Shown piece by piece: positions 8,107 through 16,567 of a stretch of DNA of 44,672 nt (position 1 is the stretch's first letter; each line of letters starts with the position of its first letter). Location: the NCBI GenBank assembly GCA_947644195.1, contig CANRZB010000032.1:1-44672 (forward strand). The letters are read 5' to 3'. The DNA comes from an uncultured Clostridium sp. Lineage in GTDB: Bacteria > Bacillota > Clostridia > Lachnospirales > Lachnospiraceae. Below the pieces are notes generated by a model. That model searched no databases and had not been told where the DNA came from. It worked only from the letters and a program-made list of their open reading frames with translations. Both the position numbers and the translations under genes were made by a program.

Positions 8107-9454
8107 ATCCTCTCACCTTCTGTATCACATGCAGAACTCGGGCAAAATCTTTTACTATCGTCTGTTTCACACTCCCAAATTCCTCCCCAAATCCTTTTGT
8201 CCTCCATGCGCTGTCCGTGTTGATACTGTTAATGACCCCTGCAAAGCGGATAAAAAACACAATCAAGTTAAACAGCGGCAAGAAAGGCACCATGTACCAC
8301 TGTCTGGCATAATACTTCCGAATCTCTGGAAATCCTCTCAGAAACCCTACCGTTGAAACATAATAAAAGAATCCCATCAAAATATATAAACCAAGTAACA
8401 ACAACGAAGAAAATGCAATCAATGCAAAGGAATAATGCATAAATAACAGGCAAAACAATGCCAGATACCAGATCATCCTTGGAAATGCAAAGGTATGGTC
8501 ATAGAGAAGAGTGCGGACGCCCACATTGGTAAACATATTCCTGGCCTTCATCTTATCTTGCAGAAACAGCTTAGATACCTCCAGGCTTCCCCTCTGCCAC
8601 CGCTGCCGCTGTGTGTATAATTTATTCATATTCTCAATCGGATCGACAAAGAAAATTGCATTTTCACAGATGGAAACCTTGGTATTCATGAGGTATTTCA
8701 TCTGAAAGGTAATCTGTGTATCCTCACAGATCGTATCTGTATTATAAAGCTGTGACTTTAATACTGCTGATTTCCGAAAAGCAGAAAACGCTCCCGATAA
8801 GGTATAGATGGCGTTAAGCTCCGAGGCATAGTTGCGCCCCGCCAGAAATGCCTGGGCATACTCCAGAAACTCCAATTTTCTGAGCATCCTTGGAAAGAAC
8901 AGGGGATACCCCTCCACCTGCTTCGGATCCGTCAGAATCACTCCCGTCATACATTCAATCGACTGGTCCTGTTCAAACTTATACACCATGTTTTTTAATG
9001 CAGACGGCTCCAGAAGGCCATCACTGTCAATATGGATAATATATTTTCCCTCACTGTTAAACAATGCCAGATTCAACGCTTTTGACTTTCCCTGTTTTGC
9101 ATTGAGCCACTGCATCCGCAACTGTGGATACTTGCGCTGACATTCACAAAACACCTGGAAACTGTCATCTTGCCCTTGGTTGTTTACCAGAAAAATTCGA
9201 ATCCTGGAATCCGGGTAGTCGCTTTCATCAATAGAGCGAAGACATTCCTCCAGCGTATTCATGGAATTATAGACGGGAATAATCAGAGAAATTTCCGGAT
9301 CAATGGCAGGCACCTCACATACTGTCGGGAAGAGCCTCTTTTTAATAAGTACAATGACACTGCCAATGGATGGCACAATTTCCATCACAAAAGGAATGAC
9401 AATCCACGCAGACCAGAATACAAATGAATTCAATAAATTATTGATCCATGCCAT
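8069..9454 (-). CDS. family 2 processive-type glycosyltransferase, exosortase-G associated
   Basis: This 461-residue membrane glycosyltransferase has an N-terminal TM anchor, then a GT-A domain starting ISLIIPVYNSMNTLEECLRSI. It shows the metal-binding DSDG, the acceptor-site CEDTQ and the QRQRW (QxxRW) motif of processive enzymes such as cellulose, hyaluronan and poly-GlcNAc synthases. Three or four TM helices follow (LFCLLFMHYSFALIAF onward). ATG 9454 with AGTAGGTGG 8 nt upstream is preferred over a GTG at 9466. It overlaps the exosortase 3' end by 17 nt. It matches the glycosyltransferase that travels with XrtG and probably makes a surface glycan; the sugar is unknown. Confidence 0.88.
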   Translation of the reverse strand: MAWINNLLNSFVFWSAWIVIPFVMEIVPSIGSVIVLIKKRLFPTVCEVPAIDPEISLIIPVYNSMNTLEECLRSIDESDYPDSRIRIFLVNNQGQDDSFQVFCECQRKYPQLRMQWLNAKQGKSKALNLALFNSEGKYIIHIDSDGLLEPSALKNMVYKFEQDQSIECMTGVILTDPKQVEGYPLFFPRMLRKLEFLEYAQAFLAGRNYASELNAIYTLSGAFSAFRKSAVLKSQLYNTDTICEDTQITFQMKYLMNTKVSICENAIFFVDPIENMNKLYTQRQRWQRGSLEVSKLFLQDKMKARNMFTNVGVRTLLYDHTFAFPRMIWYLALFCLLFMHYSFALIAFSSLLLLGLYILMGFFYYVSTVGFLRGFPEIRKYYARQWYMVPFLPLFNLIVFFIRFAGVINSINTDSAWRTKGFGEEFGSVKQTIVKDFARVLHVIQKVRGYVNYEAETEKQN

Positions 9455-10034
9455 AGGAAAAGCCACCTACTTTCTGACGAATAATCTGTGTCCTGGTAAA
9501 GACAAAAAAATACAGCAATACGGATAAACCATAAAATACAAGTCTTCCAATAAAAGTATGCGCTACTGCATAAGCCGGCATGCCCCATATATGAATGATA
9601 ACACAGATGACAATAATGCGGAGAGCATTGACCAGAATGATATAACAGGTTCCCAGCATGGCAAGGACCAAGCGCTCATAACGGGTATATGCCCGGAAAA
9701 ACAAAAGCAGTGAGATAAACGCCATAATCTCCAAAATCCCAGAACATTCAAAATCAATGAGGAGGGATATTGCACCAGCCTTGGAATCTATAAAAATTAC
9801 CCCATATTTAAAATATGCGGAAAACATTTCCGTCCATGTTCCAAATCCTCCAGCCAGAGCTGCTACCACCTGTGCCAAAGGCTGCGTCAGCACCGGCCGG
9901 ACATAGATCATCATCAACACAAATAAACCACAGCTTCCCCATAGAAACCGCCATGCCGGAAGCTCACTTTTTGTCAGAACCCTTAAGATATATAACCATA
10001 TCGCCAATAGGAGTATTCCTAAGATCAGATTCAT
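9438..10034 (-). CDS. xrtG: exosortase family protein, Gram-positive XrtG type
   Basis: This 198-residue polytopic protein has the exosortase catalytic triad layout in membrane-proximal loops: Cys97 in FECSGI, Arg139 in VNALRI and His159 in YAVAHTFIGRLVFY. Exosortases and archaeosortases are transpeptidase-like enzymes that cut C-terminal sorting tails at the membrane. The short length and Bacillota setting fit XrtG. Its ATG comes directly after the stop of the putative substrate gene (TAAATG), with GGTGG upstream. The adjacent substrate, glycosyltransferase and PTPS-like genes are the expected partners. The triad assignment is from family knowledge; XrtG biochemistry is barely described. Confidence 0.9.
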   Translation of the reverse strand: MNLILGILLLAIWLYILRVLTKSELPAWRFLWGSCGLFVLMMIYVRPVLTQPLAQVVAALAGGFGTWTEMFSAYFKYGVIFIDSKAGAISLLIDFECSGILEIMAFISLLLFFRAYTRYERLVLAMLGTCYIILVNALRIIVICVIIHIWGMPAYAVAHTFIGRLVFYGLSVLLYFFVFTRTQIIRQKVGGFSYGMDQ

Positions 10035-11672
10035 TTATGCCACCCTACATTTCCTTTTACGATACCATAATACGCCTAATACAGACAGACCACACAGAGA
10101 GATCCCCATGACCGCTCCTGTGGATGCTCCAGCGATAGATACCCACTCTGTACCGATATTGATATATTGTGCCTGAATCAGCTTCATGTCAGTCACATCC
10201 ATATCAAAATGCGCCGCTAATCTTTTCATATCCACCCGAAATTCCATTTCGTCAGACACAGGCACACCGTCTGCTGTCTTACGCACCGTCAGATACATGC
10301 TTCCGAACACAGGGGCATCGGCATCTTCCAGATTACCCGCTGTAGAACCAGAAGCCAGATCCCATAAATAATATTCATACGTACCCGCATCCAGACCTTC
10401 ATGCTTTGGATTCATATTTATATTGCCATCCTGGTCCGCTGTCACAAGACGGAAGGATACCGCCGTCTTGTCATTTTCATTAACACGGATGGTAAAAGGC
10501 AGAAATTCCTTTTCATCCCGATGGAGATTGGATAGCACATGGCCATACAGGACAGTTCCATCAATATACAGCGCCGCTTCCGCATCCCCGCCGACACCGC
10601 CAGGGGTAGAATACTGTATCAGATCATGTGGATAATAATCCCAATCACGATAGCTGCCATCATACACAATTCCATTAAAGTTCTTTTCCTCCTGAGAAGG
10701 ATGCAAATTAGCCACATCAGAAATCAGCATCTCCTGATTCATATAATACCCAAAAGAAACCGTTTCTTTATACTGTTTTATCGCATTGGCAGGAATCGAG
10801 ATCTCATACTGGCAATTGGAATGTTTCACCTTTGCGCCGTCAATTCCCTCCACAGAATCCTTATTCAGTTTGAACGTAGTATTCCTTCCGGTATCCGTAT
10901 AAATCGTAAATTTACCATTACTTTTCTCCCCCGACCAGGTAACAACCCCGTCAGAAGTCTCTTTCATATAGAGATACAAATAATCTCCGTCAAACACCAT
11001 CGCAGTCTCAATCAGAATACCATCGCCCACTGCCTTTTTCGCCACTGCATCCCAGTCGCCAAAGCTTCCGTCAACGGTAATGCCCTGATAAACTGCCTCT
11101 GTGGGCTGTGGTGTCTCTTCCAGTTTACTCACATCCAGAATATCCTTACTCTTCACAGAGGTACCACAATACGTAACGGTATAATCCCGCTCCACAAAAA
11201 AAGTCTCTGGCACAGCAAACTCAATTTCATATATCTCCGCCTCACTACTTGGCTGATATGCTGTTTTTACATCTGCAATATCCCCATACCAGGCATCTTT
11301 GAGCTGCTCCATCATACCCGCAAAACGAATCTGGCAGCTTTTATCTTCTCTTCCGCTGTCATAGTCGATTTCTACATGAGTTTCGGTAATCGGCAGACCA
11401 TATTGGTTTCCTCCGTTTTGTTGCACATAGAAGTAGACATATCTGTCATCCCTGGCAATGGCCCACTTCTCAACCCTGCGATCCTTTGAAGACTGCATTG
11501 TCACTTGGCCCCAATCAGACGGATTACCATCTACCTTAATACTTTGGGCCGCCTCTGCCGGACAACTCCACGCACCAGCACCCAAAACTGCCGCCATCCA
11601 TGCTGCCACGCATCCCCTTACTATTCTTCTTTTGTTTCCTCTCTGATTTCTTTTAATAATTCCTTTCCTCAT
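10035..11672 (-). CDS. secreted Firmicu-CTERM-type surface protein, probable exosortase-G substrate
   Basis: This 545-residue protein has a long basic Sec signal (cut near Ala42), three modules and a C-terminal sorting tail. The tail has a small-residue stretch, a TM helix (GISLCGLSVLGVLWY) and basic RKRKCR, as in proteins with the Firmicu-CTERM tail. Each module starts with a DGxxxDW motif: residues 48-54 (DGNPSDW), 201-207 (DGSFGDW) and 338-344 (DGSYRDW). This is reminiscent of CBM9/DOMON-like beta-sandwich domains, so carbohydrate binding is plausible but not shown. ATG 11672 (GGGAGG upstream) is chosen over GTG 11681, which is too close to that site. It is the first and likely most expressed gene of the operon. 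Confidence 0.82.
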   Translation of the reverse strand: MRKGIIKRNQRGNKRRIVRGCVAAWMAAVLGAGAWSCPAEAAQSIKVDGNPSDWGQVTMQSSKDRRVEKWAIARDDRYVYFYVQQNGGNQYGLPITETHVEIDYDSGREDKSCQIRFAGMMEQLKDAWYGDIADVKTAYQPSSEAEIYEIEFAVPETFFVERDYTVTYCGTSVKSKDILDVSKLEETPQPTEAVYQGITVDGSFGDWDAVAKKAVGDGILIETAMVFDGDYLYLYMKETSDGVVTWSGEKSNGKFTIYTDTGRNTTFKLNKDSVEGIDGAKVKHSNCQYEISIPANAIKQYKETVSFGYYMNQEMLISDVANLHPSQEEKNFNGIVYDGSYRDWDYYPHDLIQYSTPGGVGGDAEAALYIDGTVLYGHVLSNLHRDEKEFLPFTIRVNENDKTAVSFRLVTADQDGNINMNPKHEGLDAGTYEYYLWDLASGSTAGNLEDADAPVFGSMYLTVRKTADGVPVSDEMEFRVDMKRLAAHFDMDVTDMKLIQAQYINIGTEWVSIAGASTGAVMGISLCGLSVLGVLWYRKRKCRVA

Positions 11673-11797
11673 AGCAACCACAACCTCCCATTATTCCTAT
11701 CAAGCTGCCGCTATTTCTCTTGTTCAGTTTATTCTTTCGTTATCATAATATTCAATTGGATTTTCCATCGTTCCACACTTACAATCAATCTGATCCT

Positions 11798-11825
11798 ATT
11801 TTATTAAATTTTTCTCTTTTGTCAA
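11798..11825 (-). promoter_or_regulatory. promoter of the exosortase-G operon
   Basis: On the minus strand, TTGACA (11825-11820), a 16-nt spacer and TAAAAT (11803-11798). This leaves a leader of about 118 nt before the ATG at 11672. The leader is AT-rich and shows no riboswitch that I recognise. Confidence 0.7.
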
Positions 11826-11957
11826 GTATCTACAAATGTCTTTCCTCTTTTTTGTGAAATATTTCCAAAAAAGTTTCCATTTTTCTCCATCTGTTTCCAA
11901 TTCTAGCCAGATAATACCCATTGGAATAGAAAACAGGAAAAAGCCTTTTCCCTGTTT

Positions 11958-11986
11958 TTGACAACCCCGCTCCCCCATGATAAAAT
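11958..11986 (+). promoter_or_regulatory. promoter of the cobalamin-riboswitch transcript
   Basis: TTGACA (11958-11963), a 17-nt spacer and TAAAAT (11981-11986). Transcription should start near 11993 and run through the riboswitch into the secreted protein gene. The stretch 11826-11957 between the two divergent promoters is AT-rich and holds no gene that I can support. Confidence 0.75.
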
Positions 11987-12079
11987 AGCAACGCTGTCAG
12001 TGAACTGCCGGCCTGCTTCCGTCGCAGTGGAGCAAAAACAGGATTCATGACTCATGTCCTCCGCTCTCATAGATCCAGG

Positions 12080-12402
12080 AAGCACCGTCAGGCAGACTGA
12101 AAAGGGAATGTAGTGAAAAGCTACAGCAGCCCCCGCTACTGTAAGAATGATGTGTTTTTTATAGCAGAACATCTATCCCGATCCGAGTTTCGACGTACCT
12201 GTGATATGCTGTCACAATCTCAGCGAAACCGAAGCCGCCTCTGGAAAGATTTTTTGCCGAAGCACCACTGTAGGATATTCTACAATTGTAGTTTGGCGAT
12301 TTGGACTAATCGCTCTTTGATTCGATTGACCATGTAGGAATTCTATGGGAAGGGAAAAACACAGTTTGAGTTCTAGCCAGGAGACCTGCTGACACGCCTT
12401 GC
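12080..12402 (+). promoter_or_regulatory. cobalamin (B12) riboswitch
   Basis: Conserved blocks of the cobalamin element occur in order: GAAAAGGGAA (12099-12108), AGCCCCCGCTACTGTA (12127-12142), CACCACTG (12263-12270), ATGGGAAGGG (12346-12355) and the B12 box AGCCAGGAGACCTGC (12375-12389). The spacing between the second and last blocks is long, so one or more peripheral arms are enlarged (about 12145-12340). There is no obvious T-run terminator before the gene. The 60 nt from the B12 box to the AGAGAGGAAAG site may act by hiding the ribosome binding site. By analogy with known elements, B12 should repress the downstream gene. Confidence 0.93.
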
Positions 12403-12460
12403 GAAACAGATTCCGGGGATGGGATCACACGCAAAATAAAGATCTAAGAGAGGAAAGAAA

Positions 12461-14596
12461 ATGAAGACAAGAAAACAAAAGATGCTAAGTCTACTGTTGT
12501 CTCTGGCACTGGTCCTCGGTTCCGTTACAGGAATCCCGTACCACACTGACGCAGCAACGGAGACAGCAAAAAAGATCATTGTGTATGTGGCAGCAGAGGG
12601 AACAAATGCATCCGGTGCATCTGTGACCATCGACAAGACACCCGTATTATTAAGCACCGGAAGTACGGCAAAAGAAGCCATCAAAACCGTACTGGACCAG
12701 AATTATCCAGATCATTATGTCATTTCTTCCAATGCGTGGGGCGACAGTCTGGACGCCATCGGCGACCTGGCGCAGACAGCAGATTATTCCGCATACTGGA
12801 ACTTCTGTGTCAATGGAGAGATGGCGCAGACCGGCATAGGCTCTTACGAACCGAAAGACCAGGATCAGATCAGTCTGCTCTATGGAGGATGGCCTCTAGA
12901 ATCCCTGGAATGTTCCAGCTATCAGAATGACACTTCCCTGGAGCCGGATGCCGAACGACGGGACGCTTTATTAAACAATGCAAAAGCACAGCAGTCGTTA
13001 TTAGCCGAAAAGATCTATGAAACTAATCTGGCAGGCGGCGCCTATGTTCCCGGAATCGAAGACACAAACGGCCTGTATGTGGTATTCTTCCTGGCACAAT
13101 CCGGTTTCTCTGCCGAGGAATACTATACTGCCGTCGTCAATAAAATTCTGGCACAATATACGGCAATCCGTACAAACGGTTCTACCTATGGCGCCGTATA
13201 CGATGCCGACATCACATACGATTATCTGGATACCAATCCCTATGCAATCAGCAATTACTGTAAAACCGCCCTGTGTCTAGCTGCTTTAGGGCAGGATATT
13301 ACCAATGTCGCAGGGATTAATCTGGTTGAGAAAATTACCAGCCAGAAAGTATATTCCGCAGCTACAAGCGATAACACCCTGTCCCGTGAATCTCTGATTC
13401 TGCTTACCATGGATGGGACAAACGCCAGTTGGCCGAAAACCCCGGACACAATTACCCGGGCAGAGCTGGTAAACACTCTGGCAAAAGATGTGGAGGACAA
13501 AATAACATCCTGTATCGCCTGGAACTCCTATGACTATGCCGCCATGGTCATTCAGGCACTTGCCTCCTCTCTGGAAACAGATGATTCTTCCATAGATACG
13601 GCGGCATTAGAACGAACCTGCCAACAAGTCATGGGACTGCTATCCAACGTTCAGCAAAAGGACGGCACCTATCTTTCCTATGGCACAAGCAGCCCTTGGA
13701 CACTGGCACAGGTAATGACTACCCTTGGATTATTTGGAATCAATCCATTAAAAGACAGCCGCTTTATCAAAAATGGCCAAACCGTCTTTGATATCTCCGC
13801 AACTTTTATTGACACAGAAAAACAATGGATTGATCCACAGCTCATCGGCGGAGAGTATGCGTTCCAGCCGGAACAGCTTTTAGAGGGACTGACTTCCTGC
13901 ATCCGCTCCCTAGAGCAAGCGCCAACGCTATTCGACCTGTCAGAACCAGCCTGCACAGTCACTCCTAAGAACCCGGATGCCATGCAGATCTTACAGTCCA
14001 GTATGGTTGCACCTATTCCGAACCAAACCGCAACGGGCAAGCCGGTCATGCCAAAACTCACGATAACGGCAAATCAGACTACACTAGTAGAAGGCATTGA
14101 CTTTACCGTAACATATCGAAACAACGCAGAACCAGGAACCGCCTACGCCATCGTTACGGGTATTGGAAATTGGATGAGCACGTCCCTCAAAATCCCATTC
14201 CAGATTGTCGCTGCCCAGAAACCGGGAACTCCGGGAAACCAGGCACCAACAACCGGAACTCCGGGTGGAAACCTACCGCCAAACAATCAAACGGCACAAA
14301 ACAGTAACAGAAAAGCGTCCATACCTGCCATACCAAAGATCCGTAAACTGGCTTCCCAAAAGAAAAAGACACTGACTGTTACCTTCTCCAAAGGGAAACA
14401 TGCAAAAAAATACAAAATCCAGATTGCCACAAACAAGAAGTTTCGGAAAAACGTGAAAACAAAAACGGTATCCTCCGTCAAAAAAGTAACGTTCCGAAAA
14501 TTACAATCTGGCAAGAAATACTATGTGCGCATCTGCGCCCTGAACGGAAAAAAACAGAGTACGTGGAGTAAGATAAAAAGTAAAAAAGTGAAATAA
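12461..14596 (+). CDS. secreted transcobalamin/intrinsic-factor-like protein (DUF4430 plus helical barrel), riboswitch-controlled
   Basis: This 711-residue exported protein has a signal peptide at about 1-32 and a DUF4430 domain at about 55-145. The segment YWNFCVNGEMAQTGIGSYEP followed by DQISLLYG resembles the cobalamin-binding beta domain of intrinsic factor and transcobalamin. A helical repeat region (about 160-490), with DYAAMVIQAL and QKDGTYLSYGTSSPWTLAQVM, is like the alpha6/alpha6 barrel of the same proteins and terpene cyclases. An Ig-like repeat (about 505-585), a Pro/Gly/Thr/Asn linker and a Lys-rich FN3-like domain (about 622-711) follow. There is no LPXTG or TM anchor, so attachment may be through the basic C-terminus. 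With the riboswitch just upstream, capture of B12 or other corrinoids outside the cell is the best inference. Confidence 0.8.
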   Translation: MKTRKQKMLSLLLSLALVLGSVTGIPYHTDAATETAKKIIVYVAAEGTNASGASVTIDKTPVLLSTGSTAKEAIKTVLDQNYPDHYVISSNAWGDSLDAIGDLAQTADYSAYWNFCVNGEMAQTGIGSYEPKDQDQISLLYGGWPLESLECSSYQNDTSLEPDAERRDALLNNAKAQQSLLAEKIYETNLAGGAYVPGIEDTNGLYVVFFLAQSGFSAEEYYTAVVNKILAQYTAIRTNGSTYGAVYDADITYDYLDTNPYAISNYCKTALCLAALGQDITNVAGINLVEKITSQKVYSAATSDNTLSRESLILLTMDGTNASWPKTPDTITRAELVNTLAKDVEDKITSCIAWNSYDYAAMVIQALASSLETDDSSIDTAALERTCQQVMGLLSNVQQKDGTYLSYGTSSPWTLAQVMTTLGLFGINPLKDSRFIKNGQTVFDISATFIDTEKQWIDPQLIGGEYAFQPEQLLEGLTSCIRSLEQAPTLFDLSEPACTVTPKNPDAMQILQSSMVAPIPNQTATGKPVMPKLTITANQTTLVEGIDFTVTYRNNAEPGTAYAIVTGIGNWMSTSLKIPFQIVAAQKPGTPGNQAPTTGTPGGNLPPNNQTAQNSNRKASIPAIPKIRKLASQKKKTLTVTFSKGKHAKKYKIQIATNKKFRKNVKTKTVSSVKKVTFRKLQSGKKYYVRICALNGKKQSTWSKIKSKKVK

Positions 14597-14630
14597 TTAT
14601 TTCTGGTTGTCAAACCATGAAAACAACAGT

Positions 14631-14669
14631 AAAAAACTTGCGTCAGAATGTTTCGACGCAAGTTTTTTT
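14631..14669. terminator. bidirectional intrinsic terminator
   Basis: AAAAAACTTGCGTC (14631-14644), a 10-nt loop and GACGCAAGTTTTTTT (14655-14669). The GC-containing core is ACTTGCGTC/GACGCAAGT, with T-runs on both strands. It ends the riboswitch-controlled gene on the plus strand and the methyltransferase gene at 14716 on the minus strand. Confidence 0.9.
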
Positions 14670-14715
14670 GTATCGTTATTTCTCCACAGAACTTCCTATT
14701 TCCCCTTTTGCACCA

Positions 14716-15576
14716 TTACCGTTCCCAGCGCCCAGACGCCCCACAGGGCAGAACTAGACCATTTTCCGATACCGGAAGTCCGATTTCCTCCGCCGCCACT
14801 TGTCCACCGAATTTCCCAGTCAGTTCCGTATGGATCAAATAGGACAGGACTGCGGGCTGCAAGCCGGTAGTATACGAGTTTACCAGGAAGAACAACGGAT
14901 CCTCGGATAATATTTTCGTACACAACTGGATAAAAGGATGAATCTTCTCCTCGATCTTCCAGATCTCTCCTTTCGGTCCCCGCCCATAAGACGGTGGATC
15001 CATAATAATACCATCATAGCGGTTTCCCCGACGAATTTCACGCTCCACAAATTTCACACAGTCGTCTACCAGCCACCGCACCGGACGGTCTGCCAGATTC
15101 GATGCAGCCGCATTTTCTTTAGCCCATCCAACCATTCCTTTCGACGCATCCACATGCGTTACACTGGCCCCGGCCGCTGCCGCTGCAAGCGTAGCGCCCC
15201 CGGTATAGGCAAACAGGTTCAGCACTTTTACCGGACGGCTCGCCTGACGGATCTTCTCCCCAAACCAGTCCCAGTTGACCGCCTGTTCAGGAAACAGTCC
15301 CGTATGCTTAAACTGGAACGGCTGCAAATGAAATGTCAGATCCCGGTAATGAATCTGCCACTTCTGTGGCAGACCAAAATCTTCCCACTGGCCGCCGCCT
15401 CGGCTGCTTCGATGATAATGCCCGTGGGGTCGGTCCCATCCCGGATTCCGTTTCGGCGTATTCCAGATCACCTGTGGATCCGGCCGAACCAAAAGATACT
15501 CCCCCCATCGCTCTAACTTTTCCCCACCAGAAGTGTCCAACACCTCATATTCCTGCCAATTGTCCGCTAACCACAT
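14716..15576 (-). CDS. class I SAM-dependent methyltransferase, RlmI/RlmL-like catalytic domain
   Basis: This 286-residue protein has the SAM-binding VLNLFAYTGGATLAAAAAG (motif I) and the substrate motif MDPPSYGRG typical of the COG1092 group of rRNA cytosine methyltransferases. The N-terminal PUA domain of RlmI is absent; instead there is an about 90-residue beta-rich region (WEDFGLPQKWQIHYRDLTFHL). It probably methylates RNA, but the target is not clear. The ATG at 15576 is chosen because GGAG lies 6 nt upstream, while the longer reading needs a TTG. It shares the bidirectional terminator with the gene on the other side. Confidence 0.82.
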   Translation of the reverse strand: MWLADNWQEYEVLDTSGGEKLERWGEYLLVRPDPQVIWNTPKRNPGWDRPHGHYHRSSRGGGQWEDFGLPQKWQIHYRDLTFHLQPFQFKHTGLFPEQAVNWDWFGEKIRQASRPVKVLNLFAYTGGATLAAAAAGASVTHVDASKGMVGWAKENAAASNLADRPVRWLVDDCVKFVEREIRRGNRYDGIIMDPPSYGRGPKGEIWKIEEKIHPFIQLCTKILSEDPLFFLVNSYTTGLQPAVLSYLIHTELTGKFGGQVAAEEIGLPVSENGLVLPCGASGRWER

Positions 15577-15633
15577 GATACTCTCCATTCCCAAAATGTC
15601 TGTCTTGTATTTCCTAGTGATACTTCAACTCTT

Positions 15634-16428
15634 TCACACCCGTAAAATATCCAGGATATGCGCTGCTGCTCCCAACAAATCCGATCTTTCACAAACCGAC
15701 AGATGATATTTAATAAATAATTGAAAGGTCTGCTCATCCATGGAATGTAACGTTTGCCGCATATAATTTGCCGGACCGTCCGGCGTTAAAATCCGTTCCC
15801 GGTGCACTCCCACCGTCTCATTCAACTTCTGGATATCTTCCAGCCTGACATAATCGTACAAATCCCTGGGCGTAGAAACACAATGGAAATCTTCTTCCCG
15901 AAGCCTTCCATCCTCCAGACATTCACGCACATGTCCATCCCGAAAACCGTACAGCAGGACACCATATTCATTCATCAGATAAGCAACCATAATTCTGCCG
16001 CCCGGTTTGGTTACCCGTACCGCCTCCGACAGCGCCTGACATTTATCCTCAAAATGAAACAGATGATACATCGGCCCAAACAACAACGTCAGATCAAAAC
16101 TATGGTCTGCAAAACGGGACAAATTTAAGGCATTCCCCTGGTAAGCTTTCACATCACTGCCTTTTGAACGCAAGATACCCAGGTTATATTTTACCAGTTC
16201 CACCGCCGTAACGTCATAACCTTCCTCCGACAACGCCACACTATAACGCCCGGTTCCCGCACCGACATCCAGAATTTTGATATCCTGACAGGATTTGTGC
16301 TCCCCCCTCATCTGTTCCAGACATAGGTGGATATATTTCATCGAAGTAATATATTCCACCATGCCATGCCGCCGCGATAATCGCTTCTCCTCACAGAATT
16401 TATTATAATATTGTTCTAACTCTGTCAC
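15634..16428 (-). CDS. class I SAM-dependent methyltransferase
   Basis: This 264-residue protein has motif I ILDVGAGTGRYSVAL (about 53-67), an acidic post-II residue (VTAVELV) and FDLTLLFGPMYHLFHFEDK as the motif-IV region. The fold is clear; the substrate is not. Similar small proteins in Clostridia are annotated only as methyltransferases. The start is GTG at 16428 with AGAAGGGC upstream. It is a single gene: the neighbours on both sides are unrelated, with an about 140-nt gap to the polysaccharide deacetylase upstream. Confidence 0.78.
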   Translation of the reverse strand: MTELEQYYNKFCEEKRLSRRHGMVEYITSMKYIHLCLEQMRGEHKSCQDIKILDVGAGTGRYSVALSEEGYDVTAVELVKYNLGILRSKGSDVKAYQGNALNLSRFADHSFDLTLLFGPMYHLFHFEDKCQALSEAVRVTKPGGRIMVAYLMNEYGVLLYGFRDGHVRECLEDGRLREEDFHCVSTPRDLYDYVRLEDIQKLNETVGVHRERILTPDGPANYMRQTLHSMDEQTFQLFIKYHLSVCERSDLLGAAAHILDILRV

Positions 16429-16567
16429 ATTTCTGCCCTTCTGTTCTATCTATATCACCACTGATATCATACCGATTGTGGTAAAGCACAGTTTCCTGAT
16501 CCGTATCCTTCGTCGCCTGACAAAGCACATGGTCCACATCTGCCCAACGGTTACATCTTAGAGTAAT

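Noticed and set aside
10539-11489. Open frame of 316 codons on the plus strand
   Set aside because: It is antisense to the Firmicu-CTERM-type gene, which has a signal peptide, repeated motifs and a good ribosome site. The plus-strand translation shows no domain and has no ribosome binding site.
14938-15516. Open frame of 192 codons on the plus strand
   Set aside because: Antisense to the RlmI-like methyltransferase, which carries clear SAM and DPPSYGRG motifs.
16434-16560. Protein-like minus-strand frame (NRWADVDHVLCQATKDTDQE) upstream of the methyltransferase
   Set aside because: No usable start codon follows its upstream stop and there is no ribosome site; too short to support as a gene or a remnant.
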